A stretch of DNA of 44,445 bases from Prevotella sp. (GTDB lineage Bacteria; Bacteroidota; Bacteroidia; Bacteroidales; Bacteroidaceae), in assembly GCA_017474515.1 (NCBI GenBank), contig JAFVHN010000002.1, positions 1 through 44,445 on the forward strand, read 5' to 3'. The notes under the pieces were generated by a model that made no database searches, was not told the origin of the DNA, and saw only the letters and a list, made by a program, of their open reading frames with translations. Shown in pieces: positions 1 to 8,614 of this stretch (positions are counted from its first letter, which is position 1; the number at the start of each line of letters is the position of its first letter). Position numbers and translations under genes: made by a program.

Positions 1-101
1 AGTTTAGGAGTTTAGACGATAGTTCTGAAAACTCCCTTTTCGTCAGTTTGCAGAGGTTGGAAGTATTGTCTGAACTCCTGAACTCCTGTAACTCCTGAAC
101 T
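1..101. repeat. Intergenic short repeats with inverted symmetry
   Basis: The motif CTCCTG starts at 75, 83 and 92, a period of 8 to 9 bases. The first 11 bases of the window (AGTTTAGGAGT) are the reverse complement, with one mismatch, of 91-101. The block could fold into a long hairpin and may be the 3' end of a transcript entering from the left. No gene is seen here. A similar 9-bp-period array lies at the other end of the window (44161-44250). Confidence 0.5.
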
Positions 102-143
102 ACATCAACATGAGAAAGTTTAGTTATAATTATCCCTATAAAA

Positions 144-175
144 TTTGTTTTTTATTTTTATTCTTCGTATATTTG
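144..175 (+). promoter_or_regulatory. Bacteroidetes-type promoter for the first BspA-like gene
   Basis: TTTG at 144-147 is followed after 20 bases by TATATTTG at 168-175, matching the Bacteroidetes -33/-7 consensus TTTG-N19-21-TAnnTTTG. Transcription would start near 181, giving an untranslated leader of about 265 bases before the ATG at 447. Confidence 0.8.
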
Positions 176-446
176 CAGCGTCTTTATTCCGATGGTTCTC
201 TCTGGCAGAGGCCGGAAGGATGAGACGCATTTACGAAAAGGCGTTTACTTGACGCTTTCTTCTTGTCTCACAAGAATTTCCACGCGTGTGCCCCTCTGGG
301 TTGCTTTCCCCGTCCGGTTTTGCGAGAGCCTTGTGAGCAGGATGGGGCAACAGGTATTGCCGCCCGCGCTTTTAGTATATGCACCGACACATCTATCTAT
401 TAACCGCGCTAATCCGAGGTGGCCGGGGCGCAAAAACCATTAACGT
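176..446 (+). promoter_or_regulatory. Long structured 5' leader of a surface-protein gene
   Basis: The transcript leader carries a chain of hairpins visible by eye. TTCC 187-190 pairs with GGAA 214-217. GCGT 241-244 pairs with ACGC 252-255. TTCTTG 260-265 pairs perfectly with CAAGAA 271-276. A large stem pairs CCCCGTCC 308-315 with GGATGGGG 340-347, extended by GTTG 300-303 with CAAC 348-351, and encloses a small hairpin 316-330. An 83-codon open frame (192-443) stops 3 bases before the ATG at 447. It has no signal peptide or domain I recognise and may be spurious, although it could couple translation. I cannot assign it to a known riboswitch class; cobalamin and TPP core motifs were not found. 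Confidence 0.6.
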
Positions 447-992
447 ATGAAAAAAAGAATACGAAGCGCATTGCTGGTGGCAGCAACACTCTTTGCCTCG
501 CAGCAAGCCATGGCCGACGTGGCTGTGAACTCCACCAACTTCCCTGATGGCGTGTTCCGTCAATATGTCTTGGACAATATTGACGTTGACGGGAACAAGA
601 AACTCAGCAACGCCGAAATTGCCTCGATCACCGAAATCAATCTTAGCGGTTTAGGTGTGACAAACCTCAAAGGAATAGAGTATTTCAAGAACAGCCTGAC
701 CAAATTACACCTCAGCAACAATCCTTCTTTGTCGGCTTTCAGCCTCTCTGGCTTCACCTCCCTAACCTATTTGGACCTGGAGTATTGCACATCATGGGGC
801 ACCACGCTCGACATGAGCGGTTTTAACCTCCCGAGTTTTGAAATTTATATTTACGGATCCTCTATTACCAAGTATGTTCAGAATGGTGGTTGCCTGTTCA
901 ATGGCTCCACCAACGGTTTCGGCGCAATAAAGACCGTGGAACTCAGCAACCTCACCCCAAAAACAAGGAATGATATTTTTGGAACACTGTAG
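447..992 (+). CDS. N-terminal fragment of the BspA-like surface protein
   Basis: This 181-residue open frame is the first half of the broken gene. Residues 1-23 are a classical signal peptide (MKKR start, hydrophobic core, cut after AMA). Next comes the NFPDGVFRQYVLDN segment usual at the start of Prevotella LRR surface proteins, with an EF-hand-like DVDGNKKLSNAE motif that may bind calcium. Two LRR-like segments follow. The last correct residues are around Asn-Asp at 969-974. The final codons before the TAG at 990-992 are out of frame relative to the repeat units. If translated alone, it would give a short exported fragment without the C-terminal sorting region. Confidence 0.75.
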   Translation: MKKRIRSALLVAATLFASQQAMADVAVNSTNFPDGVFRQYVLDNIDVDGNKKLSNAEIASITEINLSGLGVTNLKGIEYFKNSLTKLHLSNNPSLSAFSLSGFTSLTYLDLEYCTSWGTTLDMSGFNLPSFEIYIYGSSITKYVQNGGCLFNGSTNGFGAIKTVELSNLTPKTRNDIFGTL

Positions 993-3000
993 AGGGATAT
1001 GAGCAGTATGGAGAGGGCACCGTCCTCGACCTTGGATTGTTCAGCGGCATGGAAACGCTGAAAGTGACCGGCATGACCGTTGACAAGCTGGATTGTAGCA
1101 ACAAGGAGCACCTCATGTCGGCAGACCTCCGCGGTCTCACCATCAGCAATTATGTCTATATGCCCTCTAACCCCAGCCTCACCACCGTGCAGTGGGGTGA
1201 CGTGAGCAATATTGCATATATTTACATGGGCTACGACACCTCCCTGGCATCCTTCGACTGTACTAATTTTACCGCCTTGCAATATCTGGAACTGAGTTCT
1301 TGCACCTCATTGGCCACCCTTAGCGGTTTGACCCATACTGCTTTGAAGACCCTGAACCTGCAGAATTGCACAGGTTTGGGCACCACGCTCGACATGAGCG
1401 GCATGAACAACCCGGGCCTTGCTCTTTATCTTTACGATTCCTCCATCACCAAGTATGTTCAGAACGGAGGCTGCCTGCCCGGTGGCTCCACCAACGGTTT
1501 CGGCGAAATAAAGACCGTGGAGCTCAGCAACCTCACCCCAGAAACAAGGGATGATTATTTTTGGAACACCGAAGATGGGTACGAGCAGTACGGAGAAGGC
1601 ACCGTGCTTGCCCTTGATATGTTCAGCGGCATGGAAACGCTGAAATTGACCGGCATGACCGTTGACAAGTTTTATTGTTCCAATAAGGAACACCTCACGT
1701 CGGCAGACCTCCGCGGCCTCACCATTAGCAATTATGTCTATATGCCCTATAACTATAGCCTCACCACCGTTCAATGGGGTGACGTGAGCAATATTGCATA
1801 TATTTACATGAGCGGCGACACCTCACTGGCTTCCTTCGACTGTACAAATTTTACCGCCTTGCAATATCTGGACCTGAGTTCTTGCACCTCATTGGCCACC
1901 ATCAGCGGTTTGACCCATACAGATTTGAAGACCCTGAGCCTGCAGTATTGCACAGGTTTGGGCACCACGCTCGACATGAGCGGCATGAACTTCCCGAGTC
2001 TTGATCTTTATATTTACGATTCCTCCATCACCAAGTATGTGCAGAATGGAGGCTGCCTGCCCGGTGGCTCCACCAACGGTTTCGGCGAAATAAAGACCGT
2101 GGAGCTCAGCAACCTCACCCCAGAAACAAGGGATGATTATTTTTGGAACGCCGAAAACGGATACTCGGACTATAGAGAGGGCACCATTCTCGACCTTGGC
2201 TTATTCAGCGGCATGGAAACGCTGAAAGTAACCGGCATGACCGTTGACAAGTTGAATTGTTCCTCCAAGGAGCACCTCAAGTCGGCAGACCTCCGCGGCC
2301 TTAAAGTCACCAATTATGTCTATATGCCCTATAACTATAGCCTCACCACCGTGCAATGGGGTGACGCGAGCGACATTGCATATCTTGATATGGGCAGCAA
2401 CTCATCCCTGAGATCCTTCGACTGTACAAATTTTACCGCCTTGCAATATCTGGAACTGAGTTCTTGCACCTCTTTGGCCACCCTTAGCGGTTTGCCCCAT
2501 ACAGATATGAAGCGTCTGAACCTCGAGCGTTGCACTGGTTTGGGCACCACGCTCGACATGAGCGGCATGAACTTCCCGAGTCTTGATCTATATCTTTACG
2601 ATTCCTCCATCACCAAGTATGTTCAGAATGGAGGCTGCCTGCCCGGTGGCTCCACCAACGGTTTCGGCGCAATTAAGACCGTGGAGCTCAGCAACCTCAC
2701 CCCAGAAACAAGAAATGAATTTTTTTGGAACACCGAAGACGGATACTCTGAATACAGAGAGGGCACCATTCTCGACCTTGGCTTATTCAGCGGAATGGAA
2801 ACGCTGAAAGTGACCGGTATGACCGTTGAAAGGTTGGATTGTTACAACAAGGAGTACCTCACGTCGGCAGACCTCCGCGGCCTCAAAGTCACCAATCATG
2901 TCTATATGCCCTATAACTATACCCTCAGCGCCGTGCAATGGGGTGACGTGAGCGACATTGCATATCTTGATATGAGCAGCAACTCATCCCTGACATCCTT
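801..3000 (+). repeat. Four tandem 582-bp coding repeats
   Basis: Units begin at 801, 1382, 1964 and 2546 (counting from ACCACGC); the fourth diverges after about 3000. Periods are 581, 582 and 582 bases (194 codons). Long stretches are nearly identical at the DNA level, for example the segment encoding the SSITKYVQNGGC motif and the following KTVELSNLTP motif. Such near-identical direct repeats can change copy number by recombination. Confidence 0.9.
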
Positions 3001-4657
3001 CGACACTTCGGCCTTCACCGCAATGCAGGCTTTATATTTTAATGATTGTAAGCTTGAAAACCTTGACGTCAGTAGCTTGGCCCACCTGAAGGTGTTGAAC
3101 ATCTACAACAACCGCATTCCTTTCCTCAACCTGGAAAGCAATACGGAAATGACGGACCAATACGGCCTTTGGGAGCAATACCCCGAGTTCAAGCTTGTCC
3201 TGTTGTCAGCCAACCAAGTGGGCATTGCCATGGACGAGGGCTTCCAAGTGAACAAAATCACCACCTTGCAGGTTAATGAAGCCAATGCCACGCCCTCCAC
3301 GGCCACCGTTGACGGCCAACTCTATTTCGTCGTGAACAACAATGCATCCACCGCCAACGGCCTTGTTGACAAGAGCATTTACTACGAATACGAAACCGGT
3401 TATGTGAACGGCGGCGAGGTGCTGAAAGTTACCGGCACGGCCAAGAGCGTGGAGAAATGCCGGTCGTTCCTGACGCTCTCGAAGGACAAGATATGGCCCA
3501 CCTACGGCGGCACGGCCACGGCTCCCACCGTGACGCGCTCCGAGGGCTACGACGGTGCGCTGACCTACACGTCGTCGAACACCAGCGTGGTGACCGTGAA
3601 CAACACCACCGGCAAGCTCACCGTAAAGAAGGCCGGCACGGCAATCATCACAATCACGGGGGCCGAAACGGCCTACCGCCAGGCTCCCGAGCCCGTCACC
3701 TACACCGTCACGGTGAAGAAGGCATCGCCGGTGTTCACATTTGCCGAGCCGGAAATCGCCATCTTTATCGATGAGGCCATGCCTCAGAACGCATTGAACA
3801 AGGGCGTGTATGACGGCACCGTCACCTATGCCTCGAGCAACACTGCCGTGGCAACGGTCAACACCTCCACCGGCGCCGTTACCATCAAGGGCGCGGGCAC
3901 AACGACCATCACGGCTTCGGGTGCCGCCACCAGCAACTGCAATGCCCCGACAAGCGCTTCATACACGCTGACCGTGAGCAAGCACACCGCCACCATCACG
4001 CTTTCGAAGACCACCGTCAACGCCACCTACGGCGGCTCGGCAGCGGCTCCCACCGTCACCGTGACCGACGGCTACGACGGCACATTGAACTACACGTCGA
4101 ACAAGACGGGCGTGGTGACTGTGAACAAGACCACAGGCAAGCTCACCATCAAGGGTGCCGGCACGGCAACCATCACCGTGAGCGGCACCGAGACGAACAC
4201 ATGGAACAAGCCCGCCAACAAGACCTACACGGTGAAGGTGGCCAAGGCTTCGCCGGTGTTCAGCTTCGAACAGCCGTTCGTGGAAATCAACAACGTCTAT
4301 AACATGGCGGCCGCAGAGAACGCACTCTCCACGGGCATCTACGACGGACAAGTGGTCTTCTCGTCAAGCGATGAGAGCGTGGCCACCGTTGACCCGGCAA
4401 CGGGCGACGTCAGCTTCCACCATAGCGGAACGGTGACCATCACCGCCACGGGTGCGGCAACCAGCAATTGCAACGCGGCCACGGCCTCCTACCAGGTGGA
4501 AGTGAGCGTGGAAGCAACGGGTGTCAACGCCATCAAGGCCAACATGGAGGACGGCTACTGGTACACACCGGCCGGCATCCGCGTGAACAACCCGCGCAAG
4601 GGACAAATCTACATCCACAACGGAAAGAAGGTGGTTTATCGTCCTGAAGCTGAATAA
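1037..4657 (+). CDS. C-terminal part of the BspA-like surface protein (LRR repeats, Ig-like domains)
   Basis: This 1206-residue open frame continues the gene after the frameshift. ATG 1037 lies inside the FSGMETLKVTGM repeat motif, so it is not a natural start and has no signal peptide. Up to about nt 3400 it consists of LRR-like repeats of 194 residues, with recurring KTVELSNLTPETR and TTLDMSGMN motifs. From about 3460 to 4510 there are four bacterial Ig-like (Big_2-type) domains with SSNTSVVTVNNTTGKLTV and AGTATITVSG motifs. The last 45 residues (AGIRVNNPRKGQIYIHNGKKVVYR region) resemble the C-terminal tail of many Prevotella surface proteins and may be a type IX secretion sorting signal. 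The likely role is surface adhesion; the ligand is unknown. Confidence 0.8.
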   Translation: MFSGMETLKVTGMTVDKLDCSNKEHLMSADLRGLTISNYVYMPSNPSLTTVQWGDVSNIAYIYMGYDTSLASFDCTNFTALQYLELSSCTSLATLSGLTHTALKTLNLQNCTGLGTTLDMSGMNNPGLALYLYDSSITKYVQNGGCLPGGSTNGFGEIKTVELSNLTPETRDDYFWNTEDGYEQYGEGTVLALDMFSGMETLKLTGMTVDKFYCSNKEHLTSADLRGLTISNYVYMPYNYSLTTVQWGDVSNIAYIYMSGDTSLASFDCTNFTALQYLDLSSCTSLATISGLTHTDLKTLSLQYCTGLGTTLDMSGMNFPSLDLYIYDSSITKYVQNGGCLPGGSTNGFGEIKTVELSNLTPETRDDYFWNAENGYSDYREGTILDLGLFSGMETLKVTGMTVDKLNCSSKEHLKSADLRGLKVTNYVYMPYNYSLTTVQWGDASDIAYLDMGSNSSLRSFDCTNFTALQYLELSSCTSLATLSGLPHTDMKRLNLERCTGLGTTLDMSGMNFPSLDLYLYDSSITKYVQNGGCLPGGSTNGFGAIKTVELSNLTPETRNEFFWNTEDGYSEYREGTILDLGLFSGMETLKVTGMTVERLDCYNKEYLTSADLRGLKVTNHVYMPYNYTLSAVQWGDVSDIAYLDMSSNSSLTSFDTSAFTAMQALYFNDCKLENLDVSSLAHLKVLNIYNNRIPFLNLESNTEMTDQYGLWEQYPEFKLVLLSANQVGIAMDEGFQVNKITTLQVNEANATPSTATVDGQLYFVVNNNASTANGLVDKSIYYEYETGYVNGGEVLKVTGTAKSVEKCRSFLTLSKDKIWPTYGGTATAPTVTRSEGYDGALTYTSSNTSVVTVNNTTGKLTVKKAGTAIITITGAETAYRQAPEPVTYTVTVKKASPVFTFAEPEIAIFIDEAMPQNALNKGVYDGTVTYASSNTAVATVNTSTGAVTIKGAGTTTITASGAATSNCNAPTSASYTLTVSKHTATITLSKTTVNATYGGSAAAPTVTVTDGYDGTLNYTSNKTGVVTVNKTTGKLTIKGAGTATITVSGTETNTWNKPANKTYTVKVAKASPVFSFEQPFVEINNVYNMAAAENALSTGIYDGQVVFSSSDESVATVDPATGDVSFHHSGTVTITATGAATSNCNAATASYQVEVSVEATGVNAIKANMEDGYWYTPAGIRVNNPRKGQIYIHNGKKVVYRPEAE

Positions 4658-4685
4658 TCCATGAATCCGTTTATTTAACGAACCA

Positions 4686-4727
4686 AAAGCAGGGGTGCAC
4701 TTTATTCAGCACCCCTGCTTTAATTTT
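4686..4727 (+). terminator. Rho-independent terminator after the BspA-like gene
   Basis: A perfect 13-bp stem pairs AAAGCAGGGGTGC at 4686-4698 with its complement at 4709-4721, with a 10-base loop, followed by AATTTTT. It lies 28 bases after the stop codon. Confidence 0.9.
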
Positions 4728-4730
4728 TGG

Positions 4731-4760
4731 CTCTCTAATCCCCCTTGGGGGGAAATGGGC
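4731..4760. repeat. Copy 1 of a GC-palindromic intergenic repeat
   Basis: CTCTAATCCCCCTTGGGGGG shares its sequence with copies at 7841-7866 and 11471-11495. The core is a C-run/TT/G-run palindrome. It is non-coding and lies between the terminator and the leuA promoter. Confidence 0.6.
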
Positions 4761-4813
4761 ACTTGAGCAAAAGTAATAATTTGAAACAAAAAAGCAGAAA
4801 AATCTTAAAAATG

Positions 4814-4844
4814 TTTGGATGTTTCAACAAAAAGTTTACCTTTG
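4814..4844 (+). promoter_or_regulatory. leuA operon promoter
   Basis: TTTG 4814-4817, a 19-base spacer and TACCTTTG 4837-4844 form an ideal Bacteroidetes promoter. The predicted leader is only about 35 bases, too short for a leader-peptide attenuator, and no T-box features are seen. AAGGA at 4881-4885 sits directly before the ATG. Confidence 0.85.
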
Positions 4845-4886
4845 CACACAATTTGAAAAAAATACAAAAAGAATTGTTTTAAGGAT

Positions 4887-6383
4887 ATGGATGACAGACT
4901 GTATGTTTTTGACACTACGCTCAGGGACGGTGAACAGGTGCCGGGCTGCCAGCTGAACACGGTGGAGAAAATCCAAGTGGCACGCCAATTGGAGCAACTG
5001 GGCGTTGACGTGATTGAGGCCGGATTTCCGGTGTCGAGCCCGGGCGACTTCAATTCGGTGATAGAGATTTCAAAGGCCGTGACGTGGCCGGTGGTGTGCG
5101 CCTTGACGCGCGCCGTGGAGCGCGACATCGACGTGGCCGCCGAGAGCCTGCGCCATGCCAAGCGCAAGCGCATACACACGGGCATCGGCACCAGCGACGC
5201 CCACATAAGGTATAAGTTCAATAGCACGCGCGAGGAAATCATTGAGCGTGCGGTGAAAGCGGTGAAATATGCCCGGAGGTATGTGGAAGACGTGGAGTTC
5301 TATGCCGAAGACGCAGGGCGCACCGACAACGAATACCTGGCGCGCGTGATTGAGGCCGTGGTGAAAGCCGGCGCAACGGTGGTGAACATCCCCGACACCA
5401 CGGGCTATTGCCTGCCAGAGGAATACGGCCGGAAAATCAAATACCTCATGGAGCATGTGGACGGCATCGACAAGGTGGTGGTGTCAACCCATTGCCACAA
5501 CGACCTGGGCCTGGCCACGGCCAACACCCTGAGCGGCATCATGAACGGTGCGCGGCAGGTGGAGGTGACCATCAACGGCATCGGCGAGAGGGCGGGCAAC
5601 ACATCGCTGGAGGAGATTGCCATGATCATGAAGTGCCACCAATTTAAAGGCATTGACACCAACATCAACACCACGAAAATCTATCCCACCAGCCGCATGG
5701 TGAGCTCGTTGATGAACATGCCCGTGCAGCCCAACAAGGCGGTGGTGGGGCGCAACGCCTTCGCCCATAGCAGCGGCATCCACCAGGACGGGGTGCTGAA
5801 AAATGCACAGACCTACGAGATAATGAGTCCACATGACATAGGGCTCGACGACAACTCCATCGTGCTGACGGCACGGAGCGGCAGGGCGGCGCTGAAATTC
5901 AGGCTCGAGGCACTGGGCGTGAGCGTGGACGAGAAGAAGCTGGACCGCCTCTACCAGAAATTCCTCGCCATGGCCGACCGCAAAAAGGAGGTGAACGACG
6001 ACGACATACTGACGCTGGCGGGTGCCAACCAGGCCGAGAGCCACGCCGTGAGGCTCGACTACCTGCAGGTGACAACAGGCATGGGCGTGAGGAGCGTGGC
6101 CAGCATAGGACTCGACATCAGCGGACAGAAGTTCGAGGCCGCCGCTACGGGCAACGGTCCGGTGGATGCGGCCATCAAGGCACTGAAGAAAATCATTCAG
6201 AAACAGATGGTGATGAAGGAATTCACCATCCAGGCCATCTCGAAAGGCTCCGACGACATGGGAAAAGTTCACATGCAGGTGGAATACAACGGCAGCCTGT
6301 ACTACGGCTTCGGTGCCAATACCGACATTGTGACGGCATCGGTGGAAGCCTATATCGACTGTATCAACAAATTCAGGGATTAA
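4887..6383 (+). CDS. leuA: 2-isopropylmalate synthase
   Basis: This enzyme condenses acetyl-CoA with 2-ketoisovalerate, the first committed step of leucine synthesis. The 498-residue protein has the DTTLRDGEQ motif at residues 9-17, the metal-binding HCH at 202-204 followed by NDLG, and the GIGERAGN motif, all of the DRE-TIM barrel. The last 120 or so residues form the LeuA allosteric domain, the usual site of leucine feedback inhibition. Length is normal for bacterial LeuA. The ATG at 4887 is the first after the promoter and sits right behind AAGGA. leuC follows after 30 bases, so the two are probably cotranscribed. A second synthase of the same superfamily is encoded at 8593-10170; this one is the better match to true LeuA. 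Confidence 0.95.
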   Translation: MDDRLYVFDTTLRDGEQVPGCQLNTVEKIQVARQLEQLGVDVIEAGFPVSSPGDFNSVIEISKAVTWPVVCALTRAVERDIDVAAESLRHAKRKRIHTGIGTSDAHIRYKFNSTREEIIERAVKAVKYARRYVEDVEFYAEDAGRTDNEYLARVIEAVVKAGATVVNIPDTTGYCLPEEYGRKIKYLMEHVDGIDKVVVSTHCHNDLGLATANTLSGIMNGARQVEVTINGIGERAGNTSLEEIAMIMKCHQFKGIDTNINTTKIYPTSRMVSSLMNMPVQPNKAVVGRNAFAHSSGIHQDGVLKNAQTYEIMSPHDIGLDDNSIVLTARSGRAALKFRLEALGVSVDEKKLDRLYQKFLAMADRKKEVNDDDILTLAGANQAESHAVRLDYLQVTTGMGVRSVASIGLDISGQKFEAAATGNGPVDAAIKALKKIIQKQMVMKEFTIQAISKGSDDMGKVHMQVEYNGSLYYGFGANTDIVTASVEAYIDCINKFRD

Positions 6384-6413
6384 TGATAAAACGCTTGCGC
6401 AATTCACAATATT

Positions 6414-7808
6414 ATGAATACTCTTTTTGACAAGATATGGGACAAGCACGTCGTGCAGGTGATTGACGACGGCCCCACACAACTATATATTGACCGTCTC
6501 TACTGTCACGAGGTGACCAGTCCGCAGGCTTTCGACGGTTTGCGAGAACGGGGAATAAAGTGTTTTCGCCCAGGGCAGGTGTTTTGCATGCCCGACCACA
6601 ACACACCCACTCACGACCAGGACAAGCCCATTGAGGACCCGGTGTCAAGGAAACAGGTGGACATGTTGCAAAGAAATGCTGCCGAATTTGGCCTTTCATA
6701 CTACGGCATGATGCACCCCGACAACGGCATCCTGCACGTGGTGGGCCCCGAGAAAGGGCTTTCGTTGCCGGGAATGACCATCGTTTGCGGCGACTCGCAC
6801 ACCAGCACCCACGGTGCCATGGGGGCCGTGGCTTTCGGCATCGGCACCTCAGAGGTGGAAATGGTGCTGGCATCCCAGTGCATCCTGCAGCAAAAGCCAA
6901 AGACCATGCGCATCAGCATCAACGGACAGCTGGGAAAAGGGGTGGTGGCAAAAGACGTTGCACTCTTCCTGATGAGCCAGCTCACCACAAGCGGGGCCAC
7001 CGGCTTCTTTGTGGAATATGCCGGCGAAGTGGTGGAGAACATGTCGATGGAAGGCCGCCTCACGCTGTGCAACCTTTCCATAGAGATGGGTGCACGGGGC
7101 GGCATGGTGGCTCCCGACGACGTCACCCTTGAATACTTGAAAGGTCGCGATTTTGCCCCGAAAGGCGACGACTGGGAGAAGGCCGTGGCTTACTGGAAAA
7201 CGCTGAGGAGCGACGACGATGCTGTCTTCGACAAAGACATCACATTCGATGCCGCCGACATAGAGCCGCGCATCACCTACGGCACCAATCCCGGCATGGG
7301 CATGGGAATTGGCGGACGCATACCCTTGGCCGACAGCATGGACGGCGCGGCACGCGAAGGTTTCCTCAAGGCACTGAAATACATGGATTTTGAACCCGGA
7401 CAACAGTTGGAGGGCCTCCCCATCGACTACGTGTTCCTCGGGGCCTGCACCAACGGGCGCATAGAAGATTTCCGCGCCTTTGCCTCCATAGTGAAAGGGC
7501 GGAAGAAAGCCGACGGCGTGACGGCCTGGCTCGTGCCCGGTTCATGGGCCGTGGCCCTACAGCTGCAGGCGGAAGACACCGGCCGCATACTGACCGAGGC
7601 AGGTTTTGAAATCCGTCAGCCCGGCTGCTCGGCCTGTCTGGCCATGAACGACGACAAAGTGCCTGCGGGCAAATACTGCGTGTCAACAAGCAACCGCAAT
7701 TTTGAAGGCAGACAAGGTCCCGGAGCACGCACCATCCTGGCCAGTCCGCTGGTGGCGGCAGCAGCGGCTGTTACCGGGCGCGTCACCGACCCGAGAAAAC
7801 TCTTGTAA
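6414..7808 (+). CDS. leuC: 3-isopropylmalate dehydratase, large subunit
   Basis: LeuC with LeuD isomerises 2-isopropylmalate to 3-isopropylmalate and carries the [4Fe-4S] cluster. The 464-residue protein is of normal length. The three cluster cysteines are Cys345 (in GACTNGR), Cys405 and Cys408 (in CSACLAMN). The [11 protein letters not shown] motif of the aconitase family is also present. It lies 30 bases after leuA. It is separated from leuD by 209 bases of non-coding repeat DNA, which is unusual for such tightly linked subunits and may uncouple their translation. Confidence 0.95.
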   Translation: MNTLFDKIWDKHVVQVIDDGPTQLYIDRLYCHEVTSPQAFDGLRERGIKCFRPGQVFCMPDHNTPTHDQDKPIEDPVSRKQVDMLQRNAAEFGLSYYGMMHPDNGILHVVGPEKGLSLPGMTIVCGDSHTSTHGAMGAVAFGIGTSEVEMVLASQCILQQKPKTMRISINGQLGKGVVAKDVALFLMSQLTTSGATGFFVEYAGEVVENMSMEGRLTLCNLSIEMGARGGMVAPDDVTLEYLKGRDFAPKGDDWEKAVAYWKTLRSDDDAVFDKDITFDAADIEPRITYGTNPGMGMGIGGRIPLADSMDGAAREGFLKALKYMDFEPGQQLEGLPIDYVFLGACTNGRIEDFRAFASIVKGRKKADGVTAWLVPGSWAVALQLQAEDTGRILTEAGFEIRQPGCSACLAMNDDKVPAGKYCVSTSNRNFEGRQGPGARTILASPLVAAAAAVTGRVTDPRKLL

Positions 7809-7840
7809 ATGCATTTATCATTATCATTTGTATGAAGGCT

Positions 7841-7975
7841 CCCTCTAATCCCCCCTTGGGGGGAAAGATTTTGAAATCTTTAAAGTATGAGTTATGAGAT
7901 ATGAGTTTTACTGCCGCCATAGCTCATAATTAATAACTCAAAACTTAAAATCCCTCCTACGGGAGGGGCCGGGGG
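7841..7975. repeat. Composite intergenic repeat between leuC and leuD
   Basis: The insert has three parts. First is a GC palindrome (CCCTCTAATCCCCCCTTGGG, continuing GGG) at 7841-7863, related to 4731 and 11471. Second is a TATGAG/TATGAG direct repeat ending GTTTTACTGCCGCC near 7886-7918. Third is an inverted copy of the AT-rich part (ATAACTC near 7933) with a second GC block, TCCCTCCTACGGGAGGGG, at 7951-7968. The GAGTTAT and ATAACTC segments can pair. No gene is visible from 7809 to 8017. Transcription of leuD probably reads through. Confidence 0.65.
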
Positions 7976-8017
7976 CGTGCCTTTATTATTTAACATTTAT
8001 CAATTAGCGTAGCGCAA

Positions 8018-8614
8018 ATGAAACAGCCATTCAACATCATAACAAGCACTTGCGTGCCCCTGCCGATGGAGAACATCGACACCGACCAAATCATCCCCGC
8101 CCGTTTCCTGAAAGAAACGCGACGCGACGAGGCCTTCTTCGGCCAGCAGCTTTTCCGCGACTGGCGCTATCGTCCCGACGGCTCGGCGAACATGGACTTC
8201 GTGCTCAACAACCCGCAGTATGGCGGTACCATCCTGGTGGCAGGCCGCAACTTCGGGTCGGGCTCCTCGCGCGAACATGCTGCATGGGCCATCGCGGGCT
8301 ATGGTTTCCGCGTGGTGGTGAGCAGCTTTTTTGCCGACATACACATCAACAACGAGCTCAACAACTTCGTGCTGCCCGTCATCGTCAGCCCGCAATTCCT
8401 TGAAAATCTTTTCAAAACCATCCACGACGACCCCAAGGCTCTGGTGGAAGTTGACTTGCCACGGCAGACCATCACCAACCTGGCCACCGGCGAACAGGAG
8501 GTTTTCCCCATCAACAGCTATAAGAAACACTGCCTGATGAACGGACTCGACGACATAGACTTCCTTATGGAAAACAAAGAAAAAACAGAGGCATGGGAAG
8601 CAGCGAACAAATAG
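8018..8614 (+). CDS. leuD: 3-isopropylmalate dehydratase, small subunit
   Basis: LeuD supplies the swivel domain that completes the LeuC active site. The 198-residue protein has normal length and the family motif GRNFGSGSSREHAAWA at about residues 76-91. An N-terminal substrate-loop region reads NIDTDQIIPARFL. Its last 22 bases overlap the start of the next gene (8593), so translation of the second synthase is probably coupled to leuD. Confidence 0.95.
   Translation: MKQPFNIITSTCVPLPMENIDTDQIIPARFLKETRRDEAFFGQQLFRDWRYRPDGSANMDFVLNNPQYGGTILVAGRNFGSGSSREHAAWAIAGYGFRVVVSSFFADIHINNELNNFVLPVIVSPQFLENLFKTIHDDPKALVEVDLPRQTITNLATGEQEVFPINSYKKHCLMNGLDDIDFLMENKEKTEAWEAANK

Larger units (their letters stand above)
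447..4657 (+). pseudogene. BspA-like LRR / Ig-like surface protein gene, frameshifted
   Basis: The two open frames 447-992 and 1037-4657 are one gene interrupted by a single-base deletion between 974 and 975. At this point the later repeat copies read GATTATTTTTGG while the first reads GATATTTTTGG. Restoring one T gives an uninterrupted protein of about 1403 residues in which the intervening codons match the later repeats. The repeat spacing agrees: the motif ACCACGC starts at 801, 1382, 1964 and 2546, so the first period is 581 bases and the others 582. The restored protein has a signal peptide, four repeats of about 194 residues, four Ig-like domains and a Prevotella-type C-terminal tail. 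It is followed by a strong terminator. The lesion may be a real inactivation, a switchable state or a sequencing error in a short T run. Confidence 0.85.

Noticed and set aside
192-443. 83-codon frame in the first leader as a protein gene
   Set aside because: No signal peptide, domain or ribosome site is visible, and it overlaps several strong hairpins. It is kept only as a possible leader peptide.
960-1000. Programmed ribosomal frameshift in the LRR gene
   Set aside because: There is no slippery heptamer with a following stem, and the repeat period shows that a base is missing in the DNA compared with the sister copies.
5484-6482. 332-codon minus-strand frame
   Set aside because: Shadow of leuA, running into leuC; no motif seen.
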